Positions 35,803 through 44,455 are shown, counted from the first letter of the stretch. The stretch: DNA of 64,000 nucleotides from Pseudolabrys sp. FHR47 (GCF_005153485.1 NZ_CP039740.1:2855001-2919000), one strand, 5' to 3'. Notes: a model not told the origin generated them from the sequence alone. Program-made: numbers and translations.

Positions 35803-38184
35803 ATGGACGACAGAACGACCGAGACCGCCCTTTCCAAGACCGACCTTGCCTTGACCAAGTTCGGCATCGGCCAGCCGGTCACCCGCAAGGAGGACCCGAT
35901 CCTTGTCCAGGGCAAGGGCCGCTACAACGACGACATCAACCTGCCCAAGCAGGCCTTTGCCTGGATGGTGCGCTCGTCGGAACCGCACGGCATCATCCGC
36001 GGCATCGACATCGAAGCCGCCAAAGGCATGCCCGGCGTGCTCGCCGTGCTCACCGGCGAAGACCTCAAGGACTATAACGGCCTCAAGTGCTATCTGCCGA
36101 TCAAGAGCCGCGACGGCTCGGGCATCAAGCATGTGCCGCGTCCGGCGCTGGCCACCGACAAGGTCCGCTTCGTCGGCGATCCGGTCGCCTGCGTCATCGC
36201 CGAGACCGTCGCGCAAGCGAAAGACGCCGCCGAAGCGGTGGCGCTCGACATCGAGCCCCTCCCCGCCGTCACCTCCGCGCGCGAAGCCGCCAAGCCCGGC
36301 GCGCCGCTGCTCTATGACGACATCCCGAACAACATCGCGCTCGACTACCAGCACGGCGATCCGGTGAAGGTCGGCGAAGCCCTGAAGAATTCGGCGCATG
36401 TCGTGCGCCTGCCGCTGATCAACCAGCGCCTGATGGTCGCCGCGATGGAGCCGCGCTCGGCGATCGGCGAGTACGACGGCAAGAACGATCACTGGACTCT
36501 TCATTCGTCGAGCCAGGGCGTCTTCGGCATGAAGAACCTGCTCAAGGACATCCTCAAGGCCCCGGCGGACAAGGTGCGCGTGCTGACCGGCAATGTCGGC
36601 GGCTCCTTCGGCATGAAGGCGACGCCCTATCCGGAACATGTTTGCATCCTGCACGGCTCGAAGATGTTAGGGCGCCCGGTGAAGTGGACCGACGACCGCT
36701 CGGGCTCCTTCGTATCCGATCATCAGGGCCGCGACTACGACATGAGCGTCGAGGTCGGCTTCGACAAGGAAGGCCACATCCAGGCGGTGCGGCTCACCGG
36801 CTACGGCAATCTCGGCGCCTGGTGCGCGAACTTCGGCCCCATGCTGCCGACGCTGAACGTCACCAAGAACATCATCAGCATGTACAAGACGCCGCTGCTC
36901 GAAGTCTCGACGCAGTGCGTCTACTCGAACACCACCATCGTCTCCGCCTATCGCGGCGCCGGCCGCCCCGAAGGCGCGCTGTCGATCGAGCGCTGCATGG
37001 ATATCGCCGCGGTCGAACTCGGCATCGACCGCTTCGAACTGCGCCGCCGCAACTTCATCAAGCCGAAGGAAATGCCGTTCGCGACGCCGGCCGGCACCAC
37101 TTATGACTGCGGCGACTTCCCCGGCCTGTTCAAGCAAGCGCTCGATGTCGCCGACGTCAAGGGCTTCAACGCCCGCAAGCGCGCTTCGAAGAAAGCCGGC
37201 AAGCTGCGCGGCCTTGGCGTCGCCTGCTATGTCGAAACCACCGCGGCGATGACTCAGGAAATGGGCGGCATCCGCTTCAATGCCGACGGCACCGTGACCA
37301 TTGTCACCGGCACGCTCGATTATGGCCAGGGCCATGCTTCGGCTTTCGCGCAGGTGCTGAGCGCCAAGCTCGGCATTCCCTTCGACAAGATCAACCTCTT
37401 GCAGGGCGACAGCGACCAGCTCGTCACCGGCGGCGGCTCGGGCGGCTCGCGCTCGGCGATGCTGTCGGGCACCGCCGTGTCGGAAGCGTCCGACAAGGTG
37501 ATCGAGAACGGCAAGCAGATCGCCGCGCATGTGCTGGAAGCGTCCGCCAGCGACATCGAATTCTCAACCGGCACATTCCGTGTCGCCGGCACCGACCATT
37601 CGATCGGCATCATGCAGCTCGCCGAGAAACTGCGCAGCGGCAGCGTGAAGCTGCCCGAGGGCGCGCCGACCACGCTCGACATCACCCACGTCACCGGACA
37701 AGTACCGGGCACCTATCCGAACGGCGTGCATGTCGTCGAGGTCGAGATCGAAGCCGACACCGGGCTGACCCGCGTGGTGAAGTACAACGCGGTCAACGAT
37801 TTCGGCACCGTGCTCAACCCGCTGCTGGTCGAAGGCCAGGTGCAGGGCGGCATCGTGCAAGGTCTCGGCCAGGCGCTGCTCGAAGGCGTCGTCTATGACG
37901 ACTCCGGCCAGCTCGTCACCGGCTCGTTCATGGACTACGCCATGCCGCGCGCGCACGACGCGCCGATGATCGCCGTCGAAAACCGCCCGGTGCCGACGAA
38001 GACCAACCCGCTCGGCTCCAAGGGCTGCGGCGAAGCCGGCACCTCGGGCGGCCTGCCCGCGGTGGCCAACGCCGTGATCGACGCGCTGTCCGAATTCGGC
38101 ATCAAGCATCTCGAGATGCCGATGACCTCGTCGAAGATCTGGGAAGCCATCGAGAAGGCGAAGGCCGCAAAGCCCGCGGCGTAA
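35803..38184 (+). CDS. Form II CoxL-like molybdenum hydroxylase large subunit, orphan
   Basis: The 793-residue protein is the catalytic subunit of the xanthine dehydrogenase/CO dehydrogenase family. It has the cofactor-binding GNVGGSFGMK, the form II active-site motif AYRGAGR at 382–388 (form I CoxL has AYxCSFR) and the catalytic Glu744 in GCGEAGTSGG. Form II enzymes of this type oxidise a range of aldehydes or aromatic heterocycles; CO oxidation is doubtful. The FAD (CoxM) and iron–sulfur (CoxS) subunits are not beside it: the neighbours are ppx and a repeat region. The ATG at 35803 has no strong ribosome site. Confidence 0.85.
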   Translation: MDDRTTETALSKTDLALTKFGIGQPVTRKEDPILVQGKGRYNDDINLPKQAFAWMVRSSEPHGIIRGIDIEAAKGMPGVLAVLTGEDLKDYNGLKCYLPIKSRDGSGIKHVPRPALATDKVRFVGDPVACVIAETVAQAKDAAEAVALDIEPLPAVTSAREAAKPGAPLLYDDIPNNIALDYQHGDPVKVGEALKNSAHVVRLPLINQRLMVAAMEPRSAIGEYDGKNDHWTLHSSSQGVFGMKNLLKDILKAPADKVRVLTGNVGGSFGMKATPYPEHVCILHGSKMLGRPVKWTDDRSGSFVSDHQGRDYDMSVEVGFDKEGHIQAVRLTGYGNLGAWCANFGPMLPTLNVTKNIISMYKTPLLEVSTQCVYSNTTIVSAYRGAGRPEGALSIERCMDIAAVELGIDRFELRRRNFIKPKEMPFATPAGTTYDCGDFPGLFKQALDVADVKGFNARKRASKKAGKLRGLGVACYVETTAAMTQEMGGIRFNADGTVTIVTGTLDYGQGHASAFAQVLSAKLGIPFDKINLLQGDSDQLVTGGGSGGSRSAMLSGTAVSEASDKVIENGKQIAAHVLEASASDIEFSTGTFRVAGTDHSIGIMQLAEKLRSGSVKLPEGAPTTLDITHVTGQVPGTYPNGVHVVEVEIEADTGLTRVVKYNAVNDFGTVLNPLLVEGQVQGGIVQGLGQALLEGVVYDDSGQLVTGSFMDYAMPRAHDAPMIAVENRPVPTKTNPLGSKGCGEAGTSGGLPAVANAVIDALSEFGIKHLEMPMTSSKIWEAIEKAKAAKPAA

Positions 38185-38239
38185 CCCCATTTCCAGCGGG
38201 CTCGTGTCAGCCGGCGAGCCCGAAATCCAGCGGCGATCT

Positions 38240-38432
38240 CGCTTTCCCCTCTCCCATAGGCGAGCGAACGCTCGCCGTTCGGCGAGCTATGGGGGAGAGG
38301 GTGGATCGCGCTGAGCGACAGCGAAGCGCGAGCCGGGAGAGGGGTGAATCCCGATCTCAAGCTCGCTGCACCCCTCTCCCGCCTTCGCTTCGCTCAGGCA
38401 CCCTCTCCCCCAAGGGGAGAGGGTGAAGAGAG
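38240..38432. repeat. Cluster of CCCTCTCCC hairpins after the CoxL-like gene
   Basis: Three inverted repeats follow one another. CCCTCTCCCATAG (38247) pairs with CTATGGGGGAGAGGG (38286). GGGAGAGGGGTG (38335–38346) pairs perfectly with CACCCCTCTCCC (38369–38380). CACCCTCTCCCC (38399–38410) pairs perfectly with GGGGAGAGGGTG (38414–38425). A GGCGAGCG-AA-CGCTCGCC palindrome lies inside the first. Such elements are common intergenic repeats in this order and can act as terminators. Confidence 0.6.
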
Positions 38433-38808
38433 AATGCCGCACCGCCGATCAAAATAATATTCCTAGGACTATTGACTCTCCTACTTGCCTAGGCTTACAT
38501 TCCGGCCATCCCGCCCCAACTGCGAGGGGTGTCTGTACAGCATCTTCAGATGCTGGGGCGGGGAGCGGTGGCCGGGTTGGGGCGTCGGAGATGCGGCGCA
38601 GTTTCCCCTCCCGGCGGTCCAAGCCGCATCGGTCCTGGCGCGCTAAACCGCGCGCAACGGGGAGTGTAACTGGGCGTGGGGTGACGGGAGGTTGCCTTAC
38701 GTCCTGAAGAAATCCCACAGCGGTGGATAGGCTGCCCCGACGTAAGAAGGGCCCGCCTGAAAGGTCGTGAGTCCACCGGGGGCCATGCGGAGCAAACCTA
38801 TAAACACC

Positions 38809-38918
38809 GCGCGCGGAACGCCAAAGGCTCGGCAATTCCGTGGTGACTACGCCTGTGTACTTCTTACTCACACGTACACAGGGCTGCGGGGTCGTTCGGG
38901 CCCCGGCGTTCCGCGCGC
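38809..38918. repeat. Nested inverted-repeat element, probable structured RNA or MITE-like repeat
   Basis: GCGCGCGGAACGCC (38809–38822) and GGCGTTCCGCGCGC (38905–38918) form a perfect 14-bp inverted repeat. Inside it CCTGTGTAC (38852–38860) pairs with GTACACAGG (38874–38882). The flanking sequence to about 38515 has the look of the multi-copy intergenic family that is often mis-annotated as small proteins in Bradyrhizobium-type genomes. I see no convincing gene in 38185–39122; it holds this element, the CCCTCTCCC hairpins and a REP-like palindrome. Confidence 0.55.
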
Positions 38919-38937
38919 CCTCGTTTTATCGAGAGCG

Positions 38938-38970
38938 TGTAGCCCGGATGAGCGAAAGCGAAATCCGGGG
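38938..38970. repeat. REP-like palindrome (tagcccggat family)
   Basis: CCCGGAT (38943–38949) and ATCCGGG (38963–38969) flank a gagcgaaagcgaa core. This is the same family as the copy at 17171–17222. Confidence 0.6.
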
Positions 38971-39122
38971 AGTTGGAAATGCGGCCTGCCCGGGGCCGAC
39001 CAAAGAATGCGGGCGATGAATCACGTCCCCCTATCTGCACACATAGCCACCCTGCCCGAATTACGCTGGATCGGCCGATGCCGCCGCGATAAGTCAGACT
39101 CAAAGCCGGGAAGAAACGCCGC

Positions 39123-40349
39123 ATGACCGCACTGACGCAAGCGCCGCCGACGCTGAGCGCGCCCGCCTTGCCGCTGCCCCTGATCGGCGCGGTGTGCGCT
39201 GCGCATTTCGTGTCGCACTACTACATCATCATCCTGGCGCCGCTGTTGCCCTTCGTGCGCGCCGACTATGGCGTGAGCTACACCGAGATCGGCCTGGCGC
39301 TGACCGCCTTCAACGTCGTCTCCACGGTGCTGCAGACACCGGCCGGATTCCTCGTCGACCGCCTCGGCGCGCGCCTGCTGCTGGCCGCCGGGCTCATGAT
39401 CGGCGGCGTTGCCTATCTGCTCGCCGGCCTGGTGCCGTCGTTCTGGTTCATGGTGGCGATGTTCGCGCTGTCCGGCGTCGGCAACACCGTCTATCACCCG
39501 GCCGATTACGCGCTGCTGTCGCGCTATGTGCCGGCCCAGCGCATCGGCCAGGCCTTTTCGGTGCACACCTTCGCCGGTATGCTCGGCGCGGCAGTGGCGC
39601 CGCCGACTTTGCTGCTGATGCAGAGCCTGTGGGGCTGGCGCGGCGCCTTCATCGGCGCCGGCATCATGGGATTCGTCGCCGCCGCCTTCGTGCTGATGGT
39701 GCGCGAACGGACTGCCGCGGCGCCCGCGGCGCCGAAACCGGACGCCGCGAGCGACAGCAAGCCGGCCAACTGGGACCTCTTGCTGTCGCCGCCGATCCTG
39801 CTCAATCTCGTGTTCTTCATCCTGCTCGCCGTCATGAACAGCGGCATGAGCAATTATTCGGTGGCGGCGCTCGGCGCGCTGTATGGAACGCCGGTGGCGA
39901 TCGCCAATACGGCGCTCACCGCGATGCTCGTGCTCTCGGCCATCGGCGTGCTCGCCGGCGGCCTGGTGGTGACCCGCACGTCGCTGCATGCGACGGTCGC
40001 CGCGCTCGGCATCGCCGGTGCCGTGGTGTCGGCGGGGCTGATCGCCGCGATCGACCTTGGCACCTTCGCCCTGATCGCGGTGATGGCGGCATCCGGCTTC
40101 TCAACCGGCATCATCGCGCCATCGCGCGACATGATCGTGCGCGAAGCCACGCCCGAGGGCTCCTTCGGCAAGGTGTTCGGCTTCGTCACCACGGGCTTCA
40201 ACCTCGGCGGCATCGTCGCGCCGATCATTTTCGGCGCGCTGATGGATGCCGGTCACCCCCGGCTGGTCTTCGTCGGGGTGGCGGTCGTCGCCCTGATGGC
40301 CGTCCTGGCCGTGATCACGCTGCCAAAGCGGCCGCGGCAGGCCGCGTAA
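39123..40349 (+). CDS. MFS transporter
   Basis: The 408-residue protein has 12 hydrophobic segments and the MFS loop motif (AGFLVDRLGARLLLAAG) between helices two and three. SHYYIIILAPLLPFVRADYGVSYTEIG at the start and a YHPADYALLSRYVPAQRIGQAFSVHTFAG loop resemble transporters annotated as fosmidomycin-resistance-like or sugar/metabolite exporters, but the substrate is unassigned. The start follows the repeat-rich region and there is no adjacent regulator. tRNA-Gln lies 155 bases downstream. Confidence 0.85.
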   Translation: MTALTQAPPTLSAPALPLPLIGAVCAAHFVSHYYIIILAPLLPFVRADYGVSYTEIGLALTAFNVVSTVLQTPAGFLVDRLGARLLLAAGLMIGGVAYLLAGLVPSFWFMVAMFALSGVGNTVYHPADYALLSRYVPAQRIGQAFSVHTFAGMLGAAVAPPTLLLMQSLWGWRGAFIGAGIMGFVAAAFVLMVRERTAAAPAAPKPDAASDSKPANWDLLLSPPILLNLVFFILLAVMNSGMSNYSVAALGALYGTPVAIANTALTAMLVLSAIGVLAGGLVVTRTSLHATVAALGIAGAVVSAGLIAAIDLGTFALIAVMAASGFSTGIIAPSRDMIVREATPEGSFGKVFGFVTTGFNLGGIVAPIIFGALMDAGHPRLVFVGVAVVALMAVLAVITLPKRPRQAA

Positions 40350-40504
40350 CCTCCTGACAACGCAGGCTTAAGGATTTTGCGTTTCGGCCCCTGTTTCCGC
40401 CTTGGGCGGGCTTGTCAAATCGGCCGAATTGTCCCATGTGAAGGCGCGGCGCGCGGGCTCCCTGCCCGTTGGGCGGCCCTCAAAAGGCCCCCGCCCGACC
40501 CTGC

Positions 40505-40578
40505 TGGGGAATGGTGTAACGGTAGCACAACAGACTCTGACTCTGTTTGTCTAGGTTCGAATCCTAGTTCCCCAGCCA
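40505..40578 (+). tRNA. tRNA-Gln (anticodon CTG)
   Basis: The sequence folds into a cloverleaf: acceptor stem TGGGGAA with TTCCCCA (40568–40574), G discriminator at 40575 and encoded CCA at 40576–40578. The anticodon stem ACAGA–TCTGT holds loop CTCTGAC, which gives anticodon CUG, and the T-arm has GGTTCGAATCC. The CCA is encoded in the DNA. It is followed by a strong hairpin that may end transcription. Confidence 0.95.
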
Positions 40579-40609
40579 GCTTTCTTCACAGCGCGATCCA
40601 AATAAAAAA

Positions 40610-40634
40610 CGCCGGCTCGCGCCGGCGCTCTTTT
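40610..40634. terminator. Bidirectional terminator after tRNA-Gln and the DUF992 gene
   Basis: CGCCGGC (40610–40616), loop TCGC and GCCGGCG (40621–40627) form a perfect 7-bp GC stem. AAAAAA precedes it, which becomes a T-run for the minus-strand DUF992 gene, and CTCTTTTC follows it for the plus-strand tRNA. Confidence 0.85.
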
Positions 40635-40654
40635 CATTACTTACGGCAGATCGC

Positions 40655-41137
40655 TTAACGCGCCGGGCGCAGTTCGAGGCCCGAGACGCCGACCGCCAGG
40701 TTGAGGCCGGTCTGGCCTTGCACCGACACGGGCTGCAACGTCACGGTGCGGTTCGAACCGCCGACCAGAACGTTGGCGCCAGCGCCGACACCGACGGTGG
40801 CTTCCGCACTGGCGCCGCCGTAATTGCCGGCCAGCGCGCCGAACTTGCGATCGCTTGGTGCGAACACCGACCACACCATCTCGCCGCCGGAGGTGGCGCC
40901 GATGTCGAGGCCGAACTTGGTGATCGATCCGGTATAAACTTCACGCGGCGCGTTCGGCGCCGACGGCGTGAACAGGCAGGTCACCTGCTTCTTCGACGCG
41001 ATGATCATGCCGATACCGCCCGATATATCGCAGGTCAGCGCGCCGACCTTGGTTCGGTCCTGCGCCTGCGAGCCTACCGGTGCAGCAACCGCGGCGGCGA
41101 TTGCCAGAGCGGCAAGCGCGGTCAATGGCTTTCTCAT
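40655..41137 (-). CDS. DUF992 domain protein, exported
   Basis: The 160-residue protein begins with a signal peptide (MRKPLTALAALAIAAAVAAPVGSQAQ) and matches DUF992: KVGALTCDISGGIGMIIASKKQVTCLFTPS has the family's cysteines and is followed by YTGSITKFGLDIGATSGGEMVWSVFAP. DUF992 proteins are small periplasmic proteins of unknown role. The AGGAG site lies about eight bases before the ATG at 41137, which is preferred over one two codons upstream. The HWE kinase gene follows on the minus strand only 27 bases upstream in transcription order, so both may be co-transcribed. Confidence 0.85.
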   Translation of the reverse strand: MRKPLTALAALAIAAAVAAPVGSQAQDRTKVGALTCDISGGIGMIIASKKQVTCLFTPSAPNAPREVYTGSITKFGLDIGATSGGEMVWSVFAPSDRKFGALAGNYGGASAEATVGVGAGANVLVGGSNRTVTLQPVSVQGQTGLNLAVGVSGLELRPAR

Positions 41138-41170
41138 ATCCATCTCCTCAAATCGGGAAATCCTGACCTT

Positions 41171-42289
41171 TTAACGCGATTCCGGCGGGCTGGTTCCATT
41201 ACGGTCCAGCGTCTTGATGACCTGGCTCGCCGGGATCTCCACCTGACACCGCAAACCGTCGGGATCGAAAATCATATCGATCTTGGCGTCGAGCGCGCGC
41301 GTCAGGTTGGTTTCGATCACCATCGTGCCGAATCCGCGCTTGCGCCGCGGCTTGACGCGCGGCCCCTGCGTCTCGCGCCAGAAGAATTCGACCGGCGCGT
41401 TCGGCGCATCGTCACGGCGCCATTCGATCGACACCTGCCCGTCCGGAATCGACAACGCACCGAAGCGCACGGCATTGGCGCTCAGTTCATGCAAAGCAAG
41501 GCCGAGATTCTGCGCCGCTTCCGGCTTGAGCGTGATGTCGGGGCCTTCAATCGATATCCGCTGCGCAACGCCATCCAGATACCCGGACAGCTGCGAGCGC
41601 ACCAGTTCGTTGAGCGATGCGCCATACCAGCTCTCGCGGATCAGGAGATCGTGCGAAGCGGCGAGCGCCTGCAGCCGCGCCGCGAACTGGGTGAGAAAGG
41701 AGTCGATCGAGCCGGCATGGCGCGCGGTCTGCCGCGCCATGGCCTGGATCACCGCCAGCAGGTTCTTCGACCGGTGGGTGAGTTCGCGCAGAAGCAGGCG
41801 CAGATGCGCCTCGCCCTCCTTGCGCTCGGTGACGTCGACGGAGGCGCAGGTGATGCCGACGATATCGCCAGCATCGTTGCGAAGTGCCTCGATATGCAGG
41901 TCATACCAGCGTAGCGCACCACCCTCTTCCAGCGAAAACTCGAGGCGCTGCGACTGGCCCGTGGACACCGCCTCGCGCTTGATGGCGAGGACGGACTCGC
42001 GCACGCTTTCGGGCAGCACGTCTTCGTCGGCGCGGCCGAGAAGATCGGCGATCGAATGCCCGAGCATCGGCTGGCTGATCGACGTGTAACGCAGACTGCG
42101 ATCCTGCGTGTAGACTACGACTTGCGAGCCGCGCAACGCGGTTTCATAGCGGGCAAAACGGGCCCGCAACAAATTGAGTTCAATGGCCTGCGCGTTAACC
42201 TGCGCTTCGAGCCGCCGGTTTTCTTCCTGGAGTTGGTTCAGCGGGAGGTTGCCCGGCAGGGCCTCCCCTGACGGCATGTCATTTGCCAT
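41171..42289 (-). CDS. HWE-family sensor histidine kinase with PAS domain
   Basis: The 372-residue protein has a short coiled coil, a PAS domain at about 50–155 (VVVYTQDRSLRYTSISQPMLG), an HWE/HisKA_2 dimerisation helix with phospho-acceptor His172 in LLLRELTHRSKNLLAVIQ, and an ATPase domain with the HWE-type signature ALHELSANAVRFGAL plus W-x-E in FFWRET. It has no transmembrane segment, so it senses cytoplasmic signals. Kinases of this family phosphorylate PhyR in the general stress response, and phyR is the next gene upstream. The start is uncertain: a TTG at 42328 and ATGs at 42289 and 42277 are in frame, and none has a strong ribosome site. Confidence 0.87.
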   Translation of the reverse strand: MANDMPSGEALPGNLPLNQLQEENRRLEAQVNAQAIELNLLRARFARYETALRGSQVVVYTQDRSLRYTSISQPMLGHSIADLLGRADEDVLPESVRESVLAIKREAVSTGQSQRLEFSLEEGGALRWYDLHIEALRNDAGDIVGITCASVDVTERKEGEAHLRLLLRELTHRSKNLLAVIQAMARQTARHAGSIDSFLTQFAARLQALAASHDLLIRESWYGASLNELVRSQLSGYLDGVAQRISIEGPDITLKPEAAQNLGLALHELSANAVRFGALSIPDGQVSIEWRRDDAPNAPVEFFWRETQGPRVKPRRKRGFGTMVIETNLTRALDAKIDMIFDPDGLRCQVEIPASQVIKTLDRNGTSPPESR

Positions 42290-42402
42290 CAGCACGTGTC
42301 CATTTCTGCGCCCCTGTCGCGCTATCAAAGCCGAAAACGTCGCGCGCGAGCCGCTTCAAGTGACAGCGGCTGGTCCCCCTGGTCCGGCCGCCGGTCAGTA
42401 GC

Positions 42403-43203
42403 TCAACTCGCCTTGCGCTCTTTTCGTTTCGCCTTGCGTGCAAAAAACAACGCCTGGCTGAGCACGGCCGATACGGTGGCGGGCTGGAATGGCTTGGCGA
42501 TGAGAAATGCGGGTTCGGGACGCTCGCCGGTCAGGAAGCGTTCCGGATAAGCCGTGATGAAGATGACCGGTACTTCGAACGAGCGCAGCATCTCGTTAAC
42601 CGCGTCGAGGCCGGAGGACCCGTCGGCGAGCTGGATATCGGCCAGGATAACGCCCGGCTGCTTGGCCCGCGCCAGGGTGACCGCTTCGGTGTGGGTGCGA
42701 GCAACGCCGAGCACTTTGTGGCCCAGCCCTTCGACCAGCGCCTCGAGATCGAGGGCAATGAAGGTCTCGTCCTCGATGATCAGCACATCGGTGGCAATTT
42801 CCGCCGCCATCTCCCGGCCCGACTGGTCGACCAGATCGCGCAGCTCCGGCACTTCAATATCAAGGACCTTGGCCGCCTCGTCTTCCGACAGGCCCTCGAG
42901 CGCGACGAGCAGGAAGGCCTGACGCGGCATCGGCGCGATCTGCGACAAATGACGTTCGGCCGGCTGATCGGCGGGCTCCAAAGCCGCCTCGGCGTTCATC
43001 CCGACCGAATTCCAGATCTTGGTGAAAAGACGGTACAGGCCGACCCGGGTCGACGACGCGGCGTCCAGAACGGAGGGGTCCTGGACCAAAGCCTCGAGCG
43101 TTGCCGCCACATAAGCGTCGCCCGACTGCTGGCTACCGGTCAAGGCGCGAGCATAGCGCCGCAGATACGGCAGGTGTTGCGCAACTATCTGAGATATAGA
43201 CAA
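42403..43203 (-). CDS. phyR: General stress response regulator PhyR
   Basis: The 266-residue protein is PhyR: residues 1–120 form a sigma-factor-like domain (HLPYLRRYARALTGSQQSGDAYVAATLEAL) that mimics EcfG and binds NepR, and residues about 135–255 form a receiver with acidic Glu144/Asp145, phospho-acceptor Asp189 in ILADIQLADG and lysine in IAKPFQP. Phosphorylated PhyR sequesters the anti-sigma factor NepR and frees EcfG. The start is a TTG at 43203 behind a strong GGGAGGGA site; no ATG lies in frame nearby. It is divergent from nepR–ecfG, and a GGAAC-N16-CGTT promoter precedes it. Confidence 0.96.
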   Translation of the reverse strand: MSISQIVAQHLPYLRRYARALTGSQQSGDAYVAATLEALVQDPSVLDAASSTRVGLYRLFTKIWNSVGMNAEAALEPADQPAERHLSQIAPMPRQAFLLVALEGLSEDEAAKVLDIEVPELRDLVDQSGREMAAEIATDVLIIEDETFIALDLEALVEGLGHKVLGVARTHTEAVTLARAKQPGVILADIQLADGSSGLDAVNEMLRSFEVPVIFITAYPERFLTGERPEPAFLIAKPFQPATVSAVLSQALFFARKAKRKERKAS

Positions 43204-43283
43204 AAATCCCTCCCGAATCGGTCTGGCCCGAGAGCCCGGGCGGACCTTGGTCCGCCTGCGGCTCGAATAACGTACGCCGCGAA

Positions 43284-43308
43284 AACGTCAGCGCCGCAAA
43301 AAAGTTCC
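43284..43308 (-). promoter_or_regulatory. Predicted EcfG promoter of phyR
   Basis: On the minus strand GGAAC (43308–43304) and CGTT (43287–43284) are separated by 16 bases, an exact match to the alphaproteobacterial EcfG consensus. It lies 81 bases before the phyR start. Confidence 0.8.
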
Positions 43309-43317
43309 ACGAAGGAT

Positions 43318-43342
43318 GGAACCAATTTTCTCCAAGCGGGTT
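43318..43342 (+). promoter_or_regulatory. Predicted EcfG promoter of nepR–ecfG
   Basis: GGAAC (43318–43322) and GGTT (43339–43342) are separated by 16 bases, one base off the cGTT consensus. It lies 65 bases before the nepR start and next to the phyR promoter. Confidence 0.6.
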
Positions 43343-43406
43343 TTCCGACCCAGACGACGGGGGAGAGCCTGGGCCGCAGGTCCAGGGAATTCGGGGTTCT
43401 ACGAGA

Positions 43407-43640
43407 ATGACGAACGACGACCGAGACAAAGCCGCAGGACAACCAAAGCCAATGGAAACCGGGGCTGCCCGCGCCAGAAAAAACGATGCCAAGCCGGCCA
43501 AGCTAGGGCGGGAGGTTCAAGCCCGCCTCGGCCAACAGCTGCGCTCCATGTACGACGAAGTGGTCAGTCAGGGTGTGCCCGACCGCTTCGCTGACCTGCT
43601 GAGCCAGCTCGACAACAAAGACAACAAGGACAGGCAGTAG
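43407..43640 (+). CDS. nepR: Anti-sigma factor NepR
   Basis: The 77-residue protein has the NepR core (KLGREVQARLGQQLRSMYDEVVSQGVPDRFADLLSQLD), in which two helices clamp EcfG or the sigma-like part of PhyR; residues 1–32 and the tail are polar and disordered. It holds EcfG inactive until PhyR is phosphorylated. It is divergent from phyR and its stop codon overlaps a GTG start of ecfG, so the anti-sigma and sigma factor are translated together. Confidence 0.93.
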   Translation: MTNDDRDKAAGQPKPMETGAARARKNDAKPAKLGREVQARLGQQLRSMYDEVVSQGVPDRFADLLSQLDNKDNKDRQ

Positions 43641-44185
43641 TGCCCATGGACGACGCGGTCCGACAACAGATCCTTGATGCCGTTCCCAGCCTTCGCGCCT
43701 TCGCGATCTCGCTGTGTGGCAACGTGGATCGTGCCGACGATCTGGTGCAGGAAACGATGGTGCGGGCGATTGCCAACATCGACTCGTTCCAGCCGGGCAC
43801 CAATATGCCGGCGTGGCTGTTCACGATCCTTCGCAACCATTTCCGGTCGGAGTATCGCAAACGCCGCCGCGAGGTGGAGGATGCCGACGGGCACTATGCG
43901 GACACGCTGAAATCGCAGCCCGAGCAGCAGGGCCATATCGAGTTCGGCGAATTCCGAGAGGCTTTGTCGCAGTTGCCGACCGACCAGCGCGAAGCGCTTA
44001 TCCTGGTTGGCGCGTCGGGTTTCTCCTACGAGGAAGCCGCCCAGATCTGCGGATGCGCGATCGGCACCATCAAGTCGCGCGTCAACCGCGCCCGCAATCG
44101 CCTGGCTGAGTTGCTCCATGTGCGCGACGGCGACGATTTCGGTCCGGACGAACAGACCCGCGCCGTGCTGGCGAGCGGCGAGTAG
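43640..44185 (+). CDS. ecfG: ECF sigma factor EcfG (general stress response)
   Basis: The 181-residue protein is an ECF15-type sigma factor: region 2 at about 15–80 (LCGNVDRADDLVQETMVRAIANIDSFQPGTNMPAWLFTILRNHFRSEYRKRRREVE) and region 4 at about 105–165 (LSQLPTDQREALILVGASGFSYEEAAQICGCAIGTIKSRVNRARNRLAE). It drives transcription from GGAAC-N16/17-cGTT promoters. The start is GTG 43640, sharing bases with the nepR stop, or ATG 43646. A strong terminator lies 34 bases after the stop. Confidence 0.95.
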   Translation: MPMDDAVRQQILDAVPSLRAFAISLCGNVDRADDLVQETMVRAIANIDSFQPGTNMPAWLFTILRNHFRSEYRKRRREVEDADGHYADTLKSQPEQQGHIEFGEFREALSQLPTDQREALILVGASGFSYEEAAQICGCAIGTIKSRVNRARNRLAELLHVRDGDDFGPDEQTRAVLASGE

Positions 44186-44219
44186 CCATGCCGCCTCATC
44201 GTTAATTCGATGTAATAGA

Positions 44220-44252
44220 AAAAGCCCGCGTGGAGTAACCACGCGGGCTTTT
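44220..44252. terminator. Bidirectional terminator between ecfG and DUF1328
   Basis: AAAAGCCCGCGTGG (44220–44233), loop AGTAA and CCACGCGGGCTTTT (44239–44252) form a perfect 14-bp stem with a T-run on both strands. It ends ecfG on the plus strand and the DUF1328 gene on the minus strand. Confidence 0.9.
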
Positions 44253-44275
44253 CTCTTCAAGGATACGCCGACGCC

Positions 44276-44455
44276 TTACGGCACCGTCGGCGAGCGTCCC
44301 CGCACCAGGTGCACGACCGCCGAAATGGCGAACAGCACCAGGGCGACGAAGAAGACGATCTTGGCGGCTTCGACCGCGACGCCCGCGATACCGCCGAAAC
44401 CGAGAATGGCCGCGATCAACGCGACGATCAGAAAGGTCAGCGCCCAACCGAACAT
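44276..44455 (-). CDS. DUF1328 (YtjA) family small membrane protein
   Basis: The 59-residue protein has two hydrophobic helices ([24 protein letters not shown] and [22 protein letters not shown]) and is a clear DUF1328/YtjA member. The GAGGAGA site sits about five bases before the ATG at 44455. A GGAAC-N16-aGTT element lies 39 bases upstream, so EcfG control is likely. The protein sits in the inner membrane; its function is unknown, though the family often goes with stress loci. It is divergent from ku. Confidence 0.88.
   Translation of the reverse strand: MFGWALTFLIVALIAAILGFGGIAGVAVEAAKIVFFVALVLFAISAVVHLVRGRSPTVP

Noticed and set aside
38449..38871. A 140-residue minus-strand frame in the repeat region.
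   Set aside because: It falls within the multi-copy intergenic repeat and is read as a false protein, not a gene.
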